The notes beneath the pieces were generated by a model. The model was given only the letters and a program-made list of their open reading frames with translations. It searched no databases and had not been told where the DNA came from. The position numbers were made by a program, and so were the translations under genes. Below, in pieces: positions 8,158-18,944 of a stretch of 58,751 bases of DNA (position 1 is its first letter; the number at the start of each line of letters is the position of its first letter). Source of the DNA: Ahniella sp. (GTDB lineage Bacteria > Pseudomonadota > Gammaproteobacteria > Xanthomonadales > Ahniellaceae); contig JADJRU010000024.1 of assembly GCA_016712105.1 (NCBI GenBank), positions 1-58,751 of the forward strand. The letters are read 5' to 3'.

Positions 8158-9423
8158 TCACCGCCGCTTAGCCGGCTTAGCCCTAGGCTGAAACCGAGCC
8201 AAATCCATCCAGTCATGTTTCGGCAGTCCAAGCACTTCATCGAGCATCCGCGGCATGAGGCCAGCGGGGACTGCGCTTTCGTTGCACCAGAGGATGGCGA
8301 TGCCGACGTCCTGGTCGGGCAACAGGCCGACCATCGCTCGGTAGCCTTGTACGGCACCGGCATGGAATACCAGTGGGTGGCCTGAGTAGTCGAAGACTCG
8401 CCAGCCCAGTGCGTACTGCGCGTCACCTACGCGTTCGCGGCGCCAGGGTGAGTTGGTGGTTTCCTGCGGGGTTTGCACGCGGGGCCGGTGGGCTTCGGCG
8501 AGCACGGATTCGGGCACGACGTCGGGTCTGTGGCCGAGTTGCGCGAGCAGCCACTTGGACATGTCGTTGATGCTGGCGTTGACGCCGGCTGCCGGCGGCA
8601 CGCGGTAGTAGGTGGGCTTGGCGGACAGCGGCACCGATCCGTTCTTGCTGCGGACATGCGGCACGGCGTAGTCGGGGCTGGCCTCGAGGGCTTCCTTGCC
8701 GAACGTCGCGGTGGTCATGTCCAGCGGGTGGAACAGGCGCTTTTCGATCTGGTGTGTGTAGAAGTCGCCGGTAACCGAATACACCACTTCGCCAATCAGG
8801 CTGAACGCGACGTTCTGGTAGCTGTAACAGTCGCCGGCCTGGCAGATCGGCGTGACCTCGCCGAGTTTCGGCACGAGGTCGAAGTAACTGGCGTTCTGTT
8901 CGAGCAGCGGGTCGAACGTGTGTTTCGGCAGGCCGAGCCGGTGGCTCAGCAGGTCTTCCACGCGCAGCGCGCCGGTGGCGTTGGCGTCCTTCAATACGAG
9001 TGCCGGGACACGATCCTGGACCTTGTCGTCCAGCTGCAGCACTCCGTCATTGACCAACAGGGCGGCCAGCGTGCCGGCGAACCCCTTCGACACGGAAGCG
9101 AGGCGGAACACGGTGTCCGGCCCGACCGGCTGGCGAGTCCAGGCGTGGCGCACGCCATGGCCAGTCGCCCGCAGCACGCGCCCGTTGGAAACGAAGGCCA
9201 CGGCGAAACCCGGCACCTGGCCGGTCTTGGCGATGCCGGCGGTCATCAGGTCGAGTTCACGCACCCAGACGGCTTCTTCCGGGCTGAGTTGCGGCAGTTC
9301 AGCGCTCGCTGGGGCCGTGGCCGCAGCAGGCGGCGCAGCCACGGGCGCCGACCACGCTGGAAGCGTGATCAGGCAGGCCAGCAAGGCTTGCGTCAGTCGA
9401 AGTGGGAAACACCCTTTAGGCAT
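8158..9423 (-). CDS. Exported serine hydrolase, class C beta-lactamase-like
   Basis: 421 aa. An N-terminal signal peptide (LRLTQALLACLITLPAWSA) is followed by an Ala/Pro linker. The beta-lactamase/transpeptidase-like fold carries the SxxK nucleophile motif in RLASVSKGFAG, a YxN motif in YSYQNVAFSLIGE and an HxG motif in VFHAGAVQGYRAM replacing KTG. This HxG variant is typical of esterase/peptidase members (EstB, Pab87-like) rather than true AmpC, so esterase, D-aminopeptidase or peptidoglycan activity is more likely than antibiotic resistance. Start chosen at the ATG directly before MPKGCF. Transcribed divergently from lemA. Confidence 0.9.
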   Translation of the reverse strand: MPKGCFPLRLTQALLACLITLPAWSAPVAAPPAAATAPASAELPQLSPEEAVWVRELDLMTAGIAKTGQVPGFAVAFVSNGRVLRATGHGVRHAWTRQPVGPDTVFRLASVSKGFAGTLAALLVNDGVLQLDDKVQDRVPALVLKDANATGALRVEDLLSHRLGLPKHTFDPLLEQNASYFDLVPKLGEVTPICQAGDCYSYQNVAFSLIGEVVYSVTGDFYTHQIEKRLFHPLDMTTATFGKEALEASPDYAVPHVRSKNGSVPLSAKPTYYRVPPAAGVNASINDMSKWLLAQLGHRPDVVPESVLAEAHRPRVQTPQETTNSPWRRERVGDAQYALGWRVFDYSGHPLVFHAGAVQGYRAMVGLLPDQDVGIAILWCNESAVPAGLMPRMLDEVLGLPKHDWMDLARFQPRAKPAKRR

Positions 9424-9573
9424 GGCTCGGTTGTCAGTTTGGTTTGCTATGCTCGAAGCAATCACGGCAATGCTAGCAGGCCGCTGGGCGTGTGGTTCCA
9501 GCCCGTTCATCCTTGCGTCCGCTTTGTTTGCAGATACCGTGCGGCAACCACCACCATCGAGAAGGTAAAGACC

Positions 9574-10158
9574 ATGATTGTCGGTTTGATTTTCCTGGGC
9601 CTTGTCGCAGTCGTCCTCTTCTGGGGCGTGTCCATCTACAACGGTCTGGTGCGCGCGCGGGGCTTCGAGAACGCGTTTGCGCAGATTGATGTTCAGCTGA
9701 CCCGCCGATATGACCTCATTCCCAATCGGGTCGAGATCGCCAAGGGTTACATGGCGCACGAGAAAGACACCCTGGAAGCCGTGATCAAGGCGCGTAATGC
9801 CGCCGTGTCCGGCTTGAAGGCGGCGCACGGCTCACCGGGTGATGCCGCGGCCATGCAATCGCTGGCAACCTCCGAAGGCGCTCTGTCCGGCGCGCTGGGC
9901 CGGCTGTTCGCGTTGTCCGAGGCCTACCCGGACCTCAAGGCCAACCAGAACATGATGCAGTTGTCGGAAGAACTGACCTCGACCGAAAACAAGGTCGCGT
10001 TCTCGCGTCAGGCCTTCAACGACAGCGTCACCGGCTACAACGTGCACCGCGAGTCTTTCCCGAACAACATCATCGCGGGGTTCTTCAACTTCAAGGAAGC
10101 CGCCGTACTGAAGATTGAAGACGAAGCCAAACGCGTGGCGCCGCAGGTCAAGTTCTGA
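9574..10158 (+). CDS. lemA: LemA family protein
   Basis: 194 aa. A single N-terminal membrane helix (residues ~2-20) is followed by the LemA helical-bundle domain: YNGLVRARGFENAFAQIDVQ, RRYDLIPNRVEIAKGYM, LSEELTSTENKVAFSRQAFND and the end YNVHRESFPNNIIAGFF. The role of LemA proteins is unclear; they commonly precede M48 metalloproteases or TPM-domain genes. Here the next gene, 31 bases on, is an HtpX-like M48 protease, so a joint envelope function is likely. Start at ATG 9574 after GAGAAGG. First gene of a run of six same-strand genes. Confidence 0.95.
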   Translation: MIVGLIFLGLVAVVLFWGVSIYNGLVRARGFENAFAQIDVQLTRRYDLIPNRVEIAKGYMAHEKDTLEAVIKARNAAVSGLKAAHGSPGDAAAMQSLATSEGALSGALGRLFALSEAYPDLKANQNMMQLSEELTSTENKVAFSRQAFNDSVTGYNVHRESFPNNIIAGFFNFKEAAVLKIEDEAKRVAPQVKF

Positions 10159-10189
10159 CGACCTGACGTCGCACTGACGCCGATCGACG

Positions 10190-12146
10190 ATGAACTTCTT
10201 CGAACAGCAGCACCTGGCCCGCCAACAAACCCGGCGATTGGTCTGGCTGTTTGCGCTGGCCGTGATCGGTGTGGTCGTGGCAGTCGATATTGTGCTCGTG
10301 CTGATTTTTGCGGCCTCCGAATTGAAGGCGACCGACGGCCAGGTGTTTTCGTTCTGGGGTGCACTGCGTGATCACCCGACCGCCATCATGGCACCTCGGT
10401 GCTCGTTCCTGGTCATCACCATTGCGTCGATCGGCAAGACCGCAAGCCTTCGGTCGGGCGGCAAGGCAGTTGCATCCAGCATGGGTGCGACCCAGGTCGG
10501 CAGCGGCGTCGAACCCGCATCATCGTCGGCTTCGTAACGTGGTCGAGGAAATGGCGATTGCTTCCGGCGTGCCGGTGCCCGAGATCTACGTGCTCGAACA
10601 GGAAGCCGGCATCAATGCCTTTGCGGCCGGCTTTACACCGAGCGACGCTGCCGTGGTGGTCACGCGCGGCGCGCTGGAAAAACTCACGCGTGATGAGCTG
10701 CAAGGTGTTGTGGCACACGAGTTCAGCCATATCCTCAACGGCGACATGCGCTTGAACATCCGCCTGATGGGTGTGTTGTTCGGCATCCTGGTGGTCGGCC
10801 TGATTGGTCGAAAAATCCTCGAAGGCATGCGTCACGCGCGCGACAGCAAAGGGCTCGGCCCGATCTTTCTTGCCGCCCTGGCGATCATGGTGCTGGGTTA
10901 TGTGGGCTTGTTGATCGGGCGCGTGATCAAGGCCAGCATTTCGCGATCCCGCGAATTCCTGGCCGATGCTTCGGCCGTCCAGTTCACGCGTCAGACCGTC
11001 GGGCTGGCTGGTGCCCTGAAAAAAGTCGGTGGCCTGGCCCAGGGTTCCAAACTCGAGGCAGGTGAAAGCGAAGACGTGAGCCACATGCTGTTTTCGGATG
11101 GGGTGGGGTTCAGTGGTCTGTTCGCAACCCATCCGCCGTTGCTGGAGCGGATCCAGAAACTCGACAAACAGTTCGACCCGCGCCAGTTTGTGGACATCCA
11201 CAAACAATGGGGCGGCAACGTGGATGTGCTCGCCTTCGACGATGAAATGGCGCTGGCCGGTCGCAGTGGCCTCGCAGGTGCGTCACCCAAACGTGCTGCC
11301 CCGCCGGCGCTGCCCGGTGCCGATTCCCAGGTGCGTGTCGAGGCTCGGGCCGTGTCGCGACAAGTGGGCAATCCGGCGAACGACGACTACCGGGTCGCCG
11401 ATCAGTTGCACCACCAGATTCCGGACGAGTTGAAAGGTGCAGCACGCGATCCTGCGAAAGCTGAATCGCTGATGCTGGCCTTGATGATCGATCCCGGAAC
11501 CCACGCCGTCCAACTGCGGCTGATCGCGACGGCACTGGGCGACCAGACCGCGCAGCTTGCCAATCACCTCGGCGCGAGTCTTGCCAGCGTGCATCCGATG
11601 ATGCGACTGCCGCTCGCCAACATGGCGTTCCCGTCCCTGCGTCGATTGCCACGGCCGCGACTGGATCAGTTCACCGCCGTGCTGGAGCGACTGATGCATG
11701 TGGACGGCCAGGTGCTGCCCTATGAGTTTTGTCTGGCCACGCTGGTTCGGGTGCAGGTCGCCGATTTTCTCGATCCACCGAACGCGAAGGCCGTCGGGCG
11801 CAGCAAACTGACCGACTGTCGCGAGCAGGCCATTGGGCTGCTGGCACTGGTTGCCGAACAGGGCCACGACAACCGTGCCGACGCTGAACGCGCTTTCCAG
11901 GCTGCCGCCGCAGTGTTGTTCCAGGGGCAAGCCTTGCCTTACCAGCCCCCAAGCGATTGGCGGGGGTTCCTGGATCAGGCACTGCCTACGCTCGATCGCC
12001 TGAATGCCACCGGCAAACAACTGCTGATCGAGGCATTGGTGCGCGGGATCAGTCAGGACGGCCTGTTGTCGGTGCCCGAGGCGGAGTTGCTGCGGCTGGT
12101 CTGCGCCGCTTTGCATTGCCCCTTGCCGCCGGTCCTGAGTCTCTGA
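10190..12146 (+). pseudogene. M48 (HtpX-like) membrane metalloprotease, split by a frameshift
   Basis: Two frames make one ~651-aa protein: 10190 to ~10510 (first membrane helix ~17-44, second ~65-85, then SLRSGGKAVASSMGATQVG) and ~10520 to 12146 (RRLRNVVEEMAIASGVPVPE onward). The zinc site HEFSH is in VVAHEFSHILNGDM, two more helices follow, and SREFLADASAVQFTRQ supplies the third ligand region. About 270 further residues of unknown function follow (ATALGDQTAQLANHLGASLA and onward), longer than E. coli HtpX (293 aa). The shift at ~10500-10525 is +1, or a loss of two bases, unlike the -1 shifts elsewhere. Probably degrades damaged membrane proteins. The stop is 9 bases before the sigma factor gene. 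Confidence 0.85.
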
Positions 12147-12155
12147 GTACCGATC

Positions 12156-12716
12156 ATGGCGGAAGTCACTGAACTGTTGGAGCGCGCGCGCCAGGGAGAT
12201 CCGCTGGCCTGGAACCAGGTCGTCGAGCTGATCTATGACGACCTGAAACGAGTGGCGCGTGGCGTGCTGGCCGGGCGCGGTTCGGCCACGTTCAATCCGA
12301 CCGTCCTGGTGCACGACTGCTACCTGCGCCTCGCCCGCGCCGGGGCACATGGTGTTCAGGACCGGGCTCACTTCATGGCCCTGGCGGCACGGGCCATGCG
12401 GCAGTTGCTGTTGAACCACGCGCGCGATCGCATGGCGCAGAAGCGGGGTGCCGGCGCCGTTGTGGAAACCCTCTCTGAGGAGGAACGGTCGGCCGATCTG
12501 GAAGCAGAACACCTGCTGGGCATTTCAACAGCCCTGGAACAGCTCGAAGCGATCGAACCCAAATGGGTTCAGGTCGTCGAATGCCGCGTGTTTGCCGGGC
12601 TCAGCGAACAGGAAACGGCCGACGCGCTCGGCACGTCCCTGCGCACCGTGCAGCGCTGGTATGCCGAGGCGCGTGTGGCACTGGCGCGGATCATGGCGCC
12701 GGACCGGGACAGTTGA
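12156..12716 (+). CDS. ECF RNA polymerase sigma factor, TIGR02999/ECF43-like (copy 1)
   Basis: 186 aa. Region 2 lies at ~10-100 (NPTVLVHDCYLRLARA, HFMALAARAMRQLLLNHARD) and region 4 at ~125-180, with a helix-turn-helix LSEQETADALGTSLRTVQRW. The LVHDCYLRL signature is typical of TIGR02999 sigma factors. No anti-sigma gene is adjacent; instead a Ser/Thr kinase starts one base after the stop. In Vibrio (PknT-EcfP) and Xanthomonas citri (PknS-EcfK), ECF43 sigma factors are switched on by phosphorylation by the neighbouring kinase (established), and the same is inferred here. Confidence 0.93.
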   Translation: MAEVTELLERARQGDPLAWNQVVELIYDDLKRVARGVLAGRGSATFNPTVLVHDCYLRLARAGAHGVQDRAHFMALAARAMRQLLLNHARDRMAQKRGAGAVVETLSEEERSADLEAEHLLGISTALEQLEAIEPKWVQVVECRVFAGLSEQETADALGTSLRTVQRWYAEARVALARIMAPDRDS

Positions 12717-12717
12717 G

Positions 12718-15074
12718 ATGGCCGACACCCCGGATCCTCATGCAGATCCGCTCGGTTGGCTGGAGTCGCGTGCGCTCTGGCAAGGTTCGCTGTTCCGCTC
12801 GCTGATGCAGGAAGCGCGGGCGGGCGATCGATTGCCGCCCGGAACCCGCCTTGGCAGTTTTCGGATCGTCGAAGAGCTGGGCGCCGGCGGCATGGCCGTG
12901 GTCTATCGTGCGCAGCGTGACGACGGCCAGTTCGATCAGGCCGTGGCGATCAAATGTGTGCCCGCGAATCCGAGCACCCGCGACATCGAACTGTTCCATC
13001 GCGAACGGCAGATCCAGGCGACCCTGAACCACCCGAACATCGCTCGCCTGCTTGACGGCGGCACCCTCGACGGCGGTCGCGCCTGGCTGGCGATGGAACT
13101 GGTTGAAGGCCAGCATATCGACGCACATGCCGAGACGAACGGACTCGATCTGCAGGCCCGTGTCGGCCTGGTCCAACAGGTGATCGCCGCGGTGGCACAT
13201 GCCCACCAAAGATTGTTGCTGCATCGGGACATCAAACCGAGCAACGTGCTGGTGGACACCGAAGGCCGGGTCAAGTTGCTCGACTTCGGAATCGCTGGCT
13301 GGATCGATGAAAGTGCGCAGGTGCGCCTATTCCCGGTTGGGCAAGCCCCGAGCAGACGCGCAACGAAACCGTCGGTCCGGCTTCCGATCAGTATCAGATC
13401 GGGCTGCTGCTCGGTCGCCTTGTTGAACCGCTGTTGGCCCCAAGTGGACAACGGACTCGCGAACTGCGCGCGATTCTGGCGAAGGCTCGCCACGACGACC
13501 CCGGGCAGCGATATCACTCGGTCGGCGAACTCGGCGCCGACCTCGAACGTTGGCTGGAGCGTCTGCCCGTGCTGGCGATACGCGGCGGATGGGGTTATTC
13601 GCTGAACTGTGCTGTCCGCAGAAGGCCGTGGCTGAGTCTGGGTTCGGCAACCGCCGCCTTGTTGCTGTTGGGATTGTTGATCGGCTTCAACTGGCGGTTG
13701 CAGGTCGAGAACGCACGCACCGAACGGGCGGCGGCCATCGCCGAGAACGTCAACCGGTTTCTGACCGAAGACCTGTTGAGTCAGGCGGATCCCTACAACA
13801 CGCCGAAACCGGATCTCAGTGTGCGCGAGTTGCTGGACCGCGCTCGCGCAGGGTTGGGAGAGCGGTTCGATGGACAACCGGGCATCGAGGCCGGAATCCG
13901 GGCGACGCTGGCGCGGAGTTATTCGGGCGTGGGCGAATACGACGTGGCGACGCAGGAATATGAGCGAGCCATCCAGTTGGCCGAAGCCAGTGGCGAACAC
14001 GAAGCCGAGGACCTGAGTGCCTTGCGGGCCGAGCGGGCCGACATGCGTTCCCGTCTCGGAGACGTTTCGGCGGCATTGGCCGAATTGAAGTCACTCGAGG
14101 AACAGGAGCGCGTGCGAGCGGGTGGCGACAACCGGGCACAAATCCGGTTCGCCTTGCAGGCCATCGAAATCCAGGTTGCCGCCTCGCAGACGGAGCCGGC
14201 GTTGGCGGCCATCGCGCTGCTGCAGCCGCGAATGGCGATTCTGGCTGCGGACGACACCTTGCGCATCGAGTTGCTCGCAGCGGAAGGTGAAGCGGCACTC
14301 CGTCTGGCGAAGTTCAGTCAGGCCGATCGGGCTCTAAAGGAAGCGGAGGTTCTGGCTGCCCGGATGCTCGGGCCTGATTCGCCGCGTCTGCAGGGGATCA
14401 TTCAGAACCGGGCGATCCTGTATCGACAGATGGGGCAATTGGCACCCGCTCTGGAATTGGAGCGACGGGTCCTGGCCTGGCAGGAGCAACGATTCGGCCG
14501 GCTGCATCCGGAGACTCAGCGCACGCTCAACGAACTCGCCAGCATGCTGCAGGATGATCGCCAGTTCGAAGCGGCCGAGAAACTGTTCCGGGAAGTGCTG
14601 GCGGAACGCGAAGACAAACTCGGCGTGGGCAGTGTGTTGACGCGCAACAGCCTGAACAACCTCGGCCTGGTGCTGTCGCTGCAGAACAAGCTGGATGAAG
14701 CCGAAGTGCACTATCGGCGCGCACTCGACGTGGAACGTGAGCTGCTCGGTGCCGACGCTTTCGACGTCCTGATCCTGGCGCACAATCTCGCCGGCCTGCT
14801 GCGCAAACGGGGTGAACTGGACGCGGCGCTGGATTTGTCCCGAGACACGGTCGAGCGGGCGGAACGGACGATGAGTGCCGAACGCCACGAACCCGCGCTG
14901 TTTCGGGTCGGAATGGCGCAGACCTTGCAGAAACTAGGCCGATTCGCCGAAGCCCGGACGGAGTTCCTGGTCGCCCGGGAGCGGCTCGCCAGACTGCTTG
15001 GCGCCGACCATGCGCGGATCACAAGACTGGACGAGATGCTGGCTGCACTGGAAACCGAACGCTTGGCACATTGA
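12718..15074 (+). pseudogene. Membrane Ser/Thr protein kinase with TPR sensor domain (copy 1), frameshifted
   Basis: Start one base after the sigma factor stop. Kinase domain: P-loop GAGGMAVVYRA, VAIKCV lysine, HRDIKPSNVL and DFGIAGW. The frame then breaks at ~13325 in the activation segment and continues from PGWASPEQ and SDQYQIGLLLGRL to 15074. A membrane helix (~13635-13700, LSLGSATAALLLLGLLIGF) separates the cytosolic kinase from ~430 residues of TPR-like repeats, presumably periplasmic (RSYSGVGEYDVATQEYERA, LNNLGLVLSLQNKLDEAEVH). One added base restores 785 aa. It likely senses an envelope signal and phosphorylates the sigma factor upstream. Catalytic residues are intact, so the shift may be a sequencing error. 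Confidence 0.88.
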
Positions 15075-15097
15075 AGCCGGAAGAGGTTGGGTACAAT
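15071..15097 (+). promoter_or_regulatory. Candidate promoter before ECF sigma factor 2
   Basis: TTGAAG (15071-15076) and TACAAT (15092-15097), separated by 15 bases, overlap the end of the upstream kinase gene and lie 27 bases before the sigma ATG. The spacer is short for sigma-70, so this is tentative. Confidence 0.3.
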
Positions 15098-15124
15098 TCC
15101 ACCTTTGTTTACACGGATGTGCCC

Positions 15125-15691
15125 ATGATCACCGACTTGCTCAAACGCTGGCGCAGTGGCGACCGCTCGGTCGAACAGGCCTTGATGGACCTTGCCTATC
15201 CAACTTTGCTGGAGCTCGCGCGTGCCCAAGCCCGACGCAACGCCGGCGTGTTGACGCTGCAGGCAACCGAACTGGCGCATGAGGCCTACGAGCGACTGAC
15301 CGAACAACAATCGGTGAGCTGGCAGAACCGCGAGCATTTTTATGCCATTGCGGCCACCGTGATCCGGCGGGTCGTGGTCGACTATCTGCGGATGCGCAAC
15401 CGGGACAAACGCGGCGGTGGCTTGCCGTTTGTGCCGCTCGATGAGCTCACCGAACGGGATGCTCCAGCGATCGACGAGTCGGTCGACTGGATCGGCGTGG
15501 ATCAGGCATTGGATGCCTTTGCCGAGGTCGATCCCGTGTGCGCCCGGGTCGTCGAGCTGAAATTCTTCTCCGGGCTCAACACCGAACAGATTGCCGAAGT
15601 GATGGGCAGTTCGGTGGCCACCGTCGGGCGGCAATGGCGCTTCGCGCGTGCCTGGCTCGGCCAGCGCCTCGGCGTGGAAGCCGACAACTGA
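15125..15691 (+). CDS. ECF RNA polymerase sigma factor, TIGR02999/ECF43-like (copy 2)
   Basis: 188 aa from the ATG at 15125; an in-frame start at 15071 would lie inside the promoter-like sequence. Region 2 contains LTLQATELAHEAYERL and HFYAIAATVIRRVVVDYLR; region 4 contains LNTEQIAEVMGSSVATVGR. It is clearly paralogous to, but divergent from, copy 1. The stop overlaps the kinase start (TGATG), so the two are translationally coupled. As with copy 1, no anti-sigma factor is present and control by kinase phosphorylation is inferred from the ECF43 precedents. Confidence 0.93.
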   Translation: MITDLLKRWRSGDRSVEQALMDLAYPTLLELARAQARRNAGVLTLQATELAHEAYERLTEQQSVSWQNREHFYAIAATVIRRVVVDYLRMRNRDKRGGGLPFVPLDELTERDAPAIDESVDWIGVDQALDAFAEVDPVCARVVELKFFSGLNTEQIAEVMGSSVATVGRQWRFARAWLGQRLGVEADN

Positions 15692-18179
15692 TGCCCGGTT
15701 TGCAGGAGCTGTTCGACACACTCGTCGAATTGCCTTTGGACCAACGTGACGCCTGGCTGGACCGCGAATGTGCGGATCAGCCGGCCTTGCGTGCCCAATT
15801 GATCAGCTTGCTTGCGGTCGACCGCAAGCTCGCGAACACGACCCTCAAGCCGGCTACGGCCGGGCTCGTCGACTGGGCATCGGCGATTACCGGAAGCAGT
15901 CTGCGGCCGGGTCAGACGCTCGGCGCCTTCCGGATCCTGGAGCCGCTCGGCCAAGGGGGCATGGGCGTTGTGTTCCGTGCCGAACGGTTCGAGGGCAGTG
16001 TCGACCAGCAGGTGGCGATCAAGGTGGTCCGGCGCGAGTATCTGGATGCCGCCGCACGGGCGCGTTTCGAACTCGAACGACAAGCGCTGGCCACACTCGA
16101 CCATCCCTACATCGCGCGGCTCATTGATGCCGCCGAGTTGCCGGACGGCACGCCGTATTTTGTCATGGAGTTTGTCGACGGCTTGCCGATCAACGAATTC
16201 TGCGCACGTCGACAACTCGACCTGCGTGCGCGTGTCGTGCTGATGAGGCAGGTCTGTCAGGCGGTCGCGCATGCACATCGCCATCTGATCGTTCATCGGG
16301 ACCTCAAGCCCGGCAACATTCTGGTCGGCAACGAGGGCCTGCCGAAACTGCTCGATTTCGGCATCGCCAAAAGTATCGGTACCGGCATCGACGAGAACTG
16401 GTCGATCCAGACCGGTACCGCACAGCGTTTCTTCTCACCCCGATATGCAGCGCCCGAACAATTGCGAGGTGGGCCGGTCAACGTCGGGTGTGATGTCTAC
16501 GCACTGGGTGTGCTGCTTTATGAGTTGTTCAGTGGCGAACCGCCATTCGACTTCGAAGGGTTGAGCTTTGGCCAGATCGAGCGACTGGTGCTCGACGTGC
16601 CGGCACCGGCACCGAGCGCCCGGATCCTGCAGCAGGATGCCGCCAGCCGTGCGCGCGCCCGTGCTCTGCGCGGTGACCTCGACGGCATCGTCCTGAAATG
16701 CCTGCGCAAGGAACCGGGTGACCGATACGATTCGGTCGCGCAACTGGACGAGGATCTGGAGCGCTGGTTGCAGGGAATGCCCGTACGTGCCCGGCATGGC
16801 CACGGTTGGTACCGGCTGAGCAAGTTCATTGCACGGCATCGGATCGCCGCAGGGATCGCTGCACTATCCGTGCTGACCTTGACCGGTGCCGCTGCGGCCC
16901 TGTGGCAACAGAACCTGGCATTACGGGCCGAACGCGACGTGTCGTTTCAGGCCTTGTCCATGATGCAGGATGCATTCATTGCGGCAGACCCGATCCGCGC
17001 AGCCGGGGCAGACATCAGTGCGCGCCAGATTCTGGAATCGGCGCGACGCCGACTGGAACTGATTGCCCCCGAACAGCCTGCCCTGTACGCCACACTGGCG
17101 CAGACCATCGCACAAGTGGACCTGTCCCTTGGGCAAGCCAACGAAGCGGCGGTGTTGCTGGAGCGTGCCAGTGACGCTGCCTTGCGCGCCGGCTTCAACT
17201 CTGAAGATCGCACCTGGCTGCGGGTGATGCAGGCTCGCGCCCAGATCAATGCCGATCAACTCGTCGAGGCGCAGAAGACGCTTGATGCCGCGAACGCCGG
17301 AGGTGGTGATCCGGGGCCGAAGTGGCGCGCCATGCAAGGCAGGTTGTGGAGCATCGTCGGTCGATCCGAAGAAGGGCTCCGCATGGTGCAGGGTGCACTG
17401 GCTGAGATGTCGGACCTCGGCCCTGAAGACGAATACGCGACGAGCACCCGCTATGCATTCGCCGAGGCACAGGGCATGGGCGGCAATTCGGCGGGTGAAC
17501 CCGCGACACTCGATGAAACCTTGGCCTGGCAACAAACGAAGTTCTCTGCCGATCATCCCCAGGTGCTGCGCACACGCCTGCGTCGACTGATTGCGCTGCG
17601 TCTTGCCAATCGTGCGCAAGAAGCCGTGGACGAAGCCCAGTCCGTGCTCGCGGAAGTGGTGCGGATTTTTGGGCCAGACACTGCCGAGGCCTCTTATGCG
17701 CACAATGCGCTGGCGCGTTCGTTCGAAAGCTGGGCCGAAAGGACGATGCCCTCGCTGCATACCGAAATGCCTTGGCCGCCACGATTCGAGCCCAGGGTAT
17801 GGACCACGCCAACACCACCAGGGTGCAATTTAACCTTGCCTATACGCTGGATGCAGCGGGCGGGCATGACGCCGAAGCCGAGTCGCTTTACCGCGACGCG
17901 CTGGCCCAGAGCCTTCGACGCGCCGGCGGAGAATCCGAAATGACGGCGTACTACCGGATGAACCTCGGACGATTCCTGGCCTCTCGCGAGCGTCATGGTG
18001 ATGCCGTCGACGCTCTGGCACCCGAGCAAGGTCTGGCCGGCATCAAAGCATCGGCCGATGACAACCGGGCCGAATATCTTGATCTGCTTCGTGACCTGAC
18101 CGCCCGACCTGCCTGTTCGGGTGCTCAGGCACCTGCGGCCTGCGAACGCGCCCGGGAATGGCTGCGTTTGATGCCGTGA
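15691..18179 (+). pseudogene. Membrane Ser/Thr protein kinase with TPR sensor domain (copy 2), frameshifted near the end
   Basis: The kinase domain (~70-360) is complete: GQGGMGVVFRA, VAIKVV, HRDLKPGNIL, DFGIAKS, RYAAPEQL, DVYALGVLLYEL. A membrane helix follows (~390-410, AAGIAALSVLTLTGAAAAL), then ~420 residues of TPR-like helices. The first frame runs off after SFESW at ~17735; the other frame carries GRKDDALAAYRNALAATIR, then FNLAYTLDAAGGHDAEA and on to 18179. Adding one G to GGG at 17732-17734 gives SFESWGRKDD and an 829-aa protein. The kinase itself is intact whether or not the frameshift is real. It probably acts on sigma factor 2. Confidence 0.9.
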
Positions 18180-18251
18180 TCGACTTTTTGCGCGTTTGGC
18201 GAGTGATCGATACCGCCCGCTCAACCCCAACACCCCCAAGGAGAAACCCTG

Positions 18252-18782
18252 ATGACCAAGTATCTGTTTGCCGCCCTTCTGCTCGGAATGATTGTCCTGT
18301 CGGCCCAGGCCCAGGCGGCAACGACGACGGAGACTACTTCGGAAGCGGAGCCGCCTGTGGAGCCGACTCCGGGGACGACACCGACGCCGGAGCCGCCCAC
18401 TTGTGATCTCCGAGCCAGTAACGGACAGCCTTACTGTGAACCGGCCAAAGTGGTGACGTACACCAAGTCTTGCCCGCGATCGTCGGGGTCGCCCCAGCAT
18501 GCCTGTCCGGACGTGGCTCTGCCGCCACCTGCCGAGATCTCCTGTACCAGCAGCAATTATGTGGTGGTTTGTGACGCCTGGCCGGCGTCCAGCAATCTGA
18601 CCTATCGATATGTGTGGTCGATTCTGAATGGTGTCGATGCCGATTATTCCGCCGACCAGTTCACCAGCACCCTGGTCGGCAACTGTACGGGGCGCGCAGG
18701 TCGCGTTTCGGTGACGGTCATTGCGCCGAATGGTCTATCGACCACGGCACAGGCATTCTTTGCCTGTGAGGGTAATCAGTAA
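18252..18782 (+). CDS. Exported protein of unknown function
   Basis: 176 aa with a strong ribosome-binding site (AAGGAG, 8 bases before ATG). Signal peptide ~1-22 (YLFAALLLGMIVLSAQAQA, cleavage after AQA), then a Glu/Pro/Thr-rich linker (VEPTPGTTPTPEPPT) and a ~130-residue domain with eight cysteines (CDLRASNGQPYC, SCPRSSGSPQHAC, SCTSS, VVVCDAW, GNCTG, FFACE). The even number of cysteines suggests a disulfide-stabilised periplasmic or secreted domain; the end (GRVSVTVIAPNGLSTTAQA) looks like Ig-type beta strands. No family recognised. It directly follows the kinase genes and could be a regulon member, which is untested. Confidence 0.85.
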   Translation: MTKYLFAALLLGMIVLSAQAQAATTTETTSEAEPPVEPTPGTTPTPEPPTCDLRASNGQPYCEPAKVVTYTKSCPRSSGSPQHACPDVALPPPAEISCTSSNYVVVCDAWPASSNLTYRYVWSILNGVDADYSADQFTSTLVGNCTGRAGRVSVTVIAPNGLSTTAQAFFACEGNQ

Positions 18783-18850
18783 GTTTCTGCAGAATGTGTG
18801 ATCGGATTTTTCCTCAGCTGTCGAGTAGTGGCATCAAGCCCAAGTTGACG

Positions 18851-18882
18851 GACGGGTTGCCCCAGGGATGGGGCAACCGTCA
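18851..18882 (+). terminator. Hairpin after the exported-protein gene
   Basis: GGTTGCCCC (18855-18863) pairs perfectly with GGGGCAACC (18870-18878), and GACGG/CGTC extends the stem with one bulge. There is no T-run. It could be a terminator or a leader structure of the small peptide gene that begins at 18945. Confidence 0.5.
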
Positions 18883-18944
18883 TGACCGGTAGCAAAAGGC
18901 TTCGCGGGATCCCCGCGCCCTGTCTCCTCTTTGAAGGAATTTCC

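Noticed and set aside
8473..10158. Long open frame of 561 codons spanning the serine hydrolase antisense and lemA
   Set aside because: Only the last 194 codons (from 9574) are lemA; the upstream part is antisense to a clear hydrolase with a signal peptide and catalytic motifs, and shows no protein-family features.
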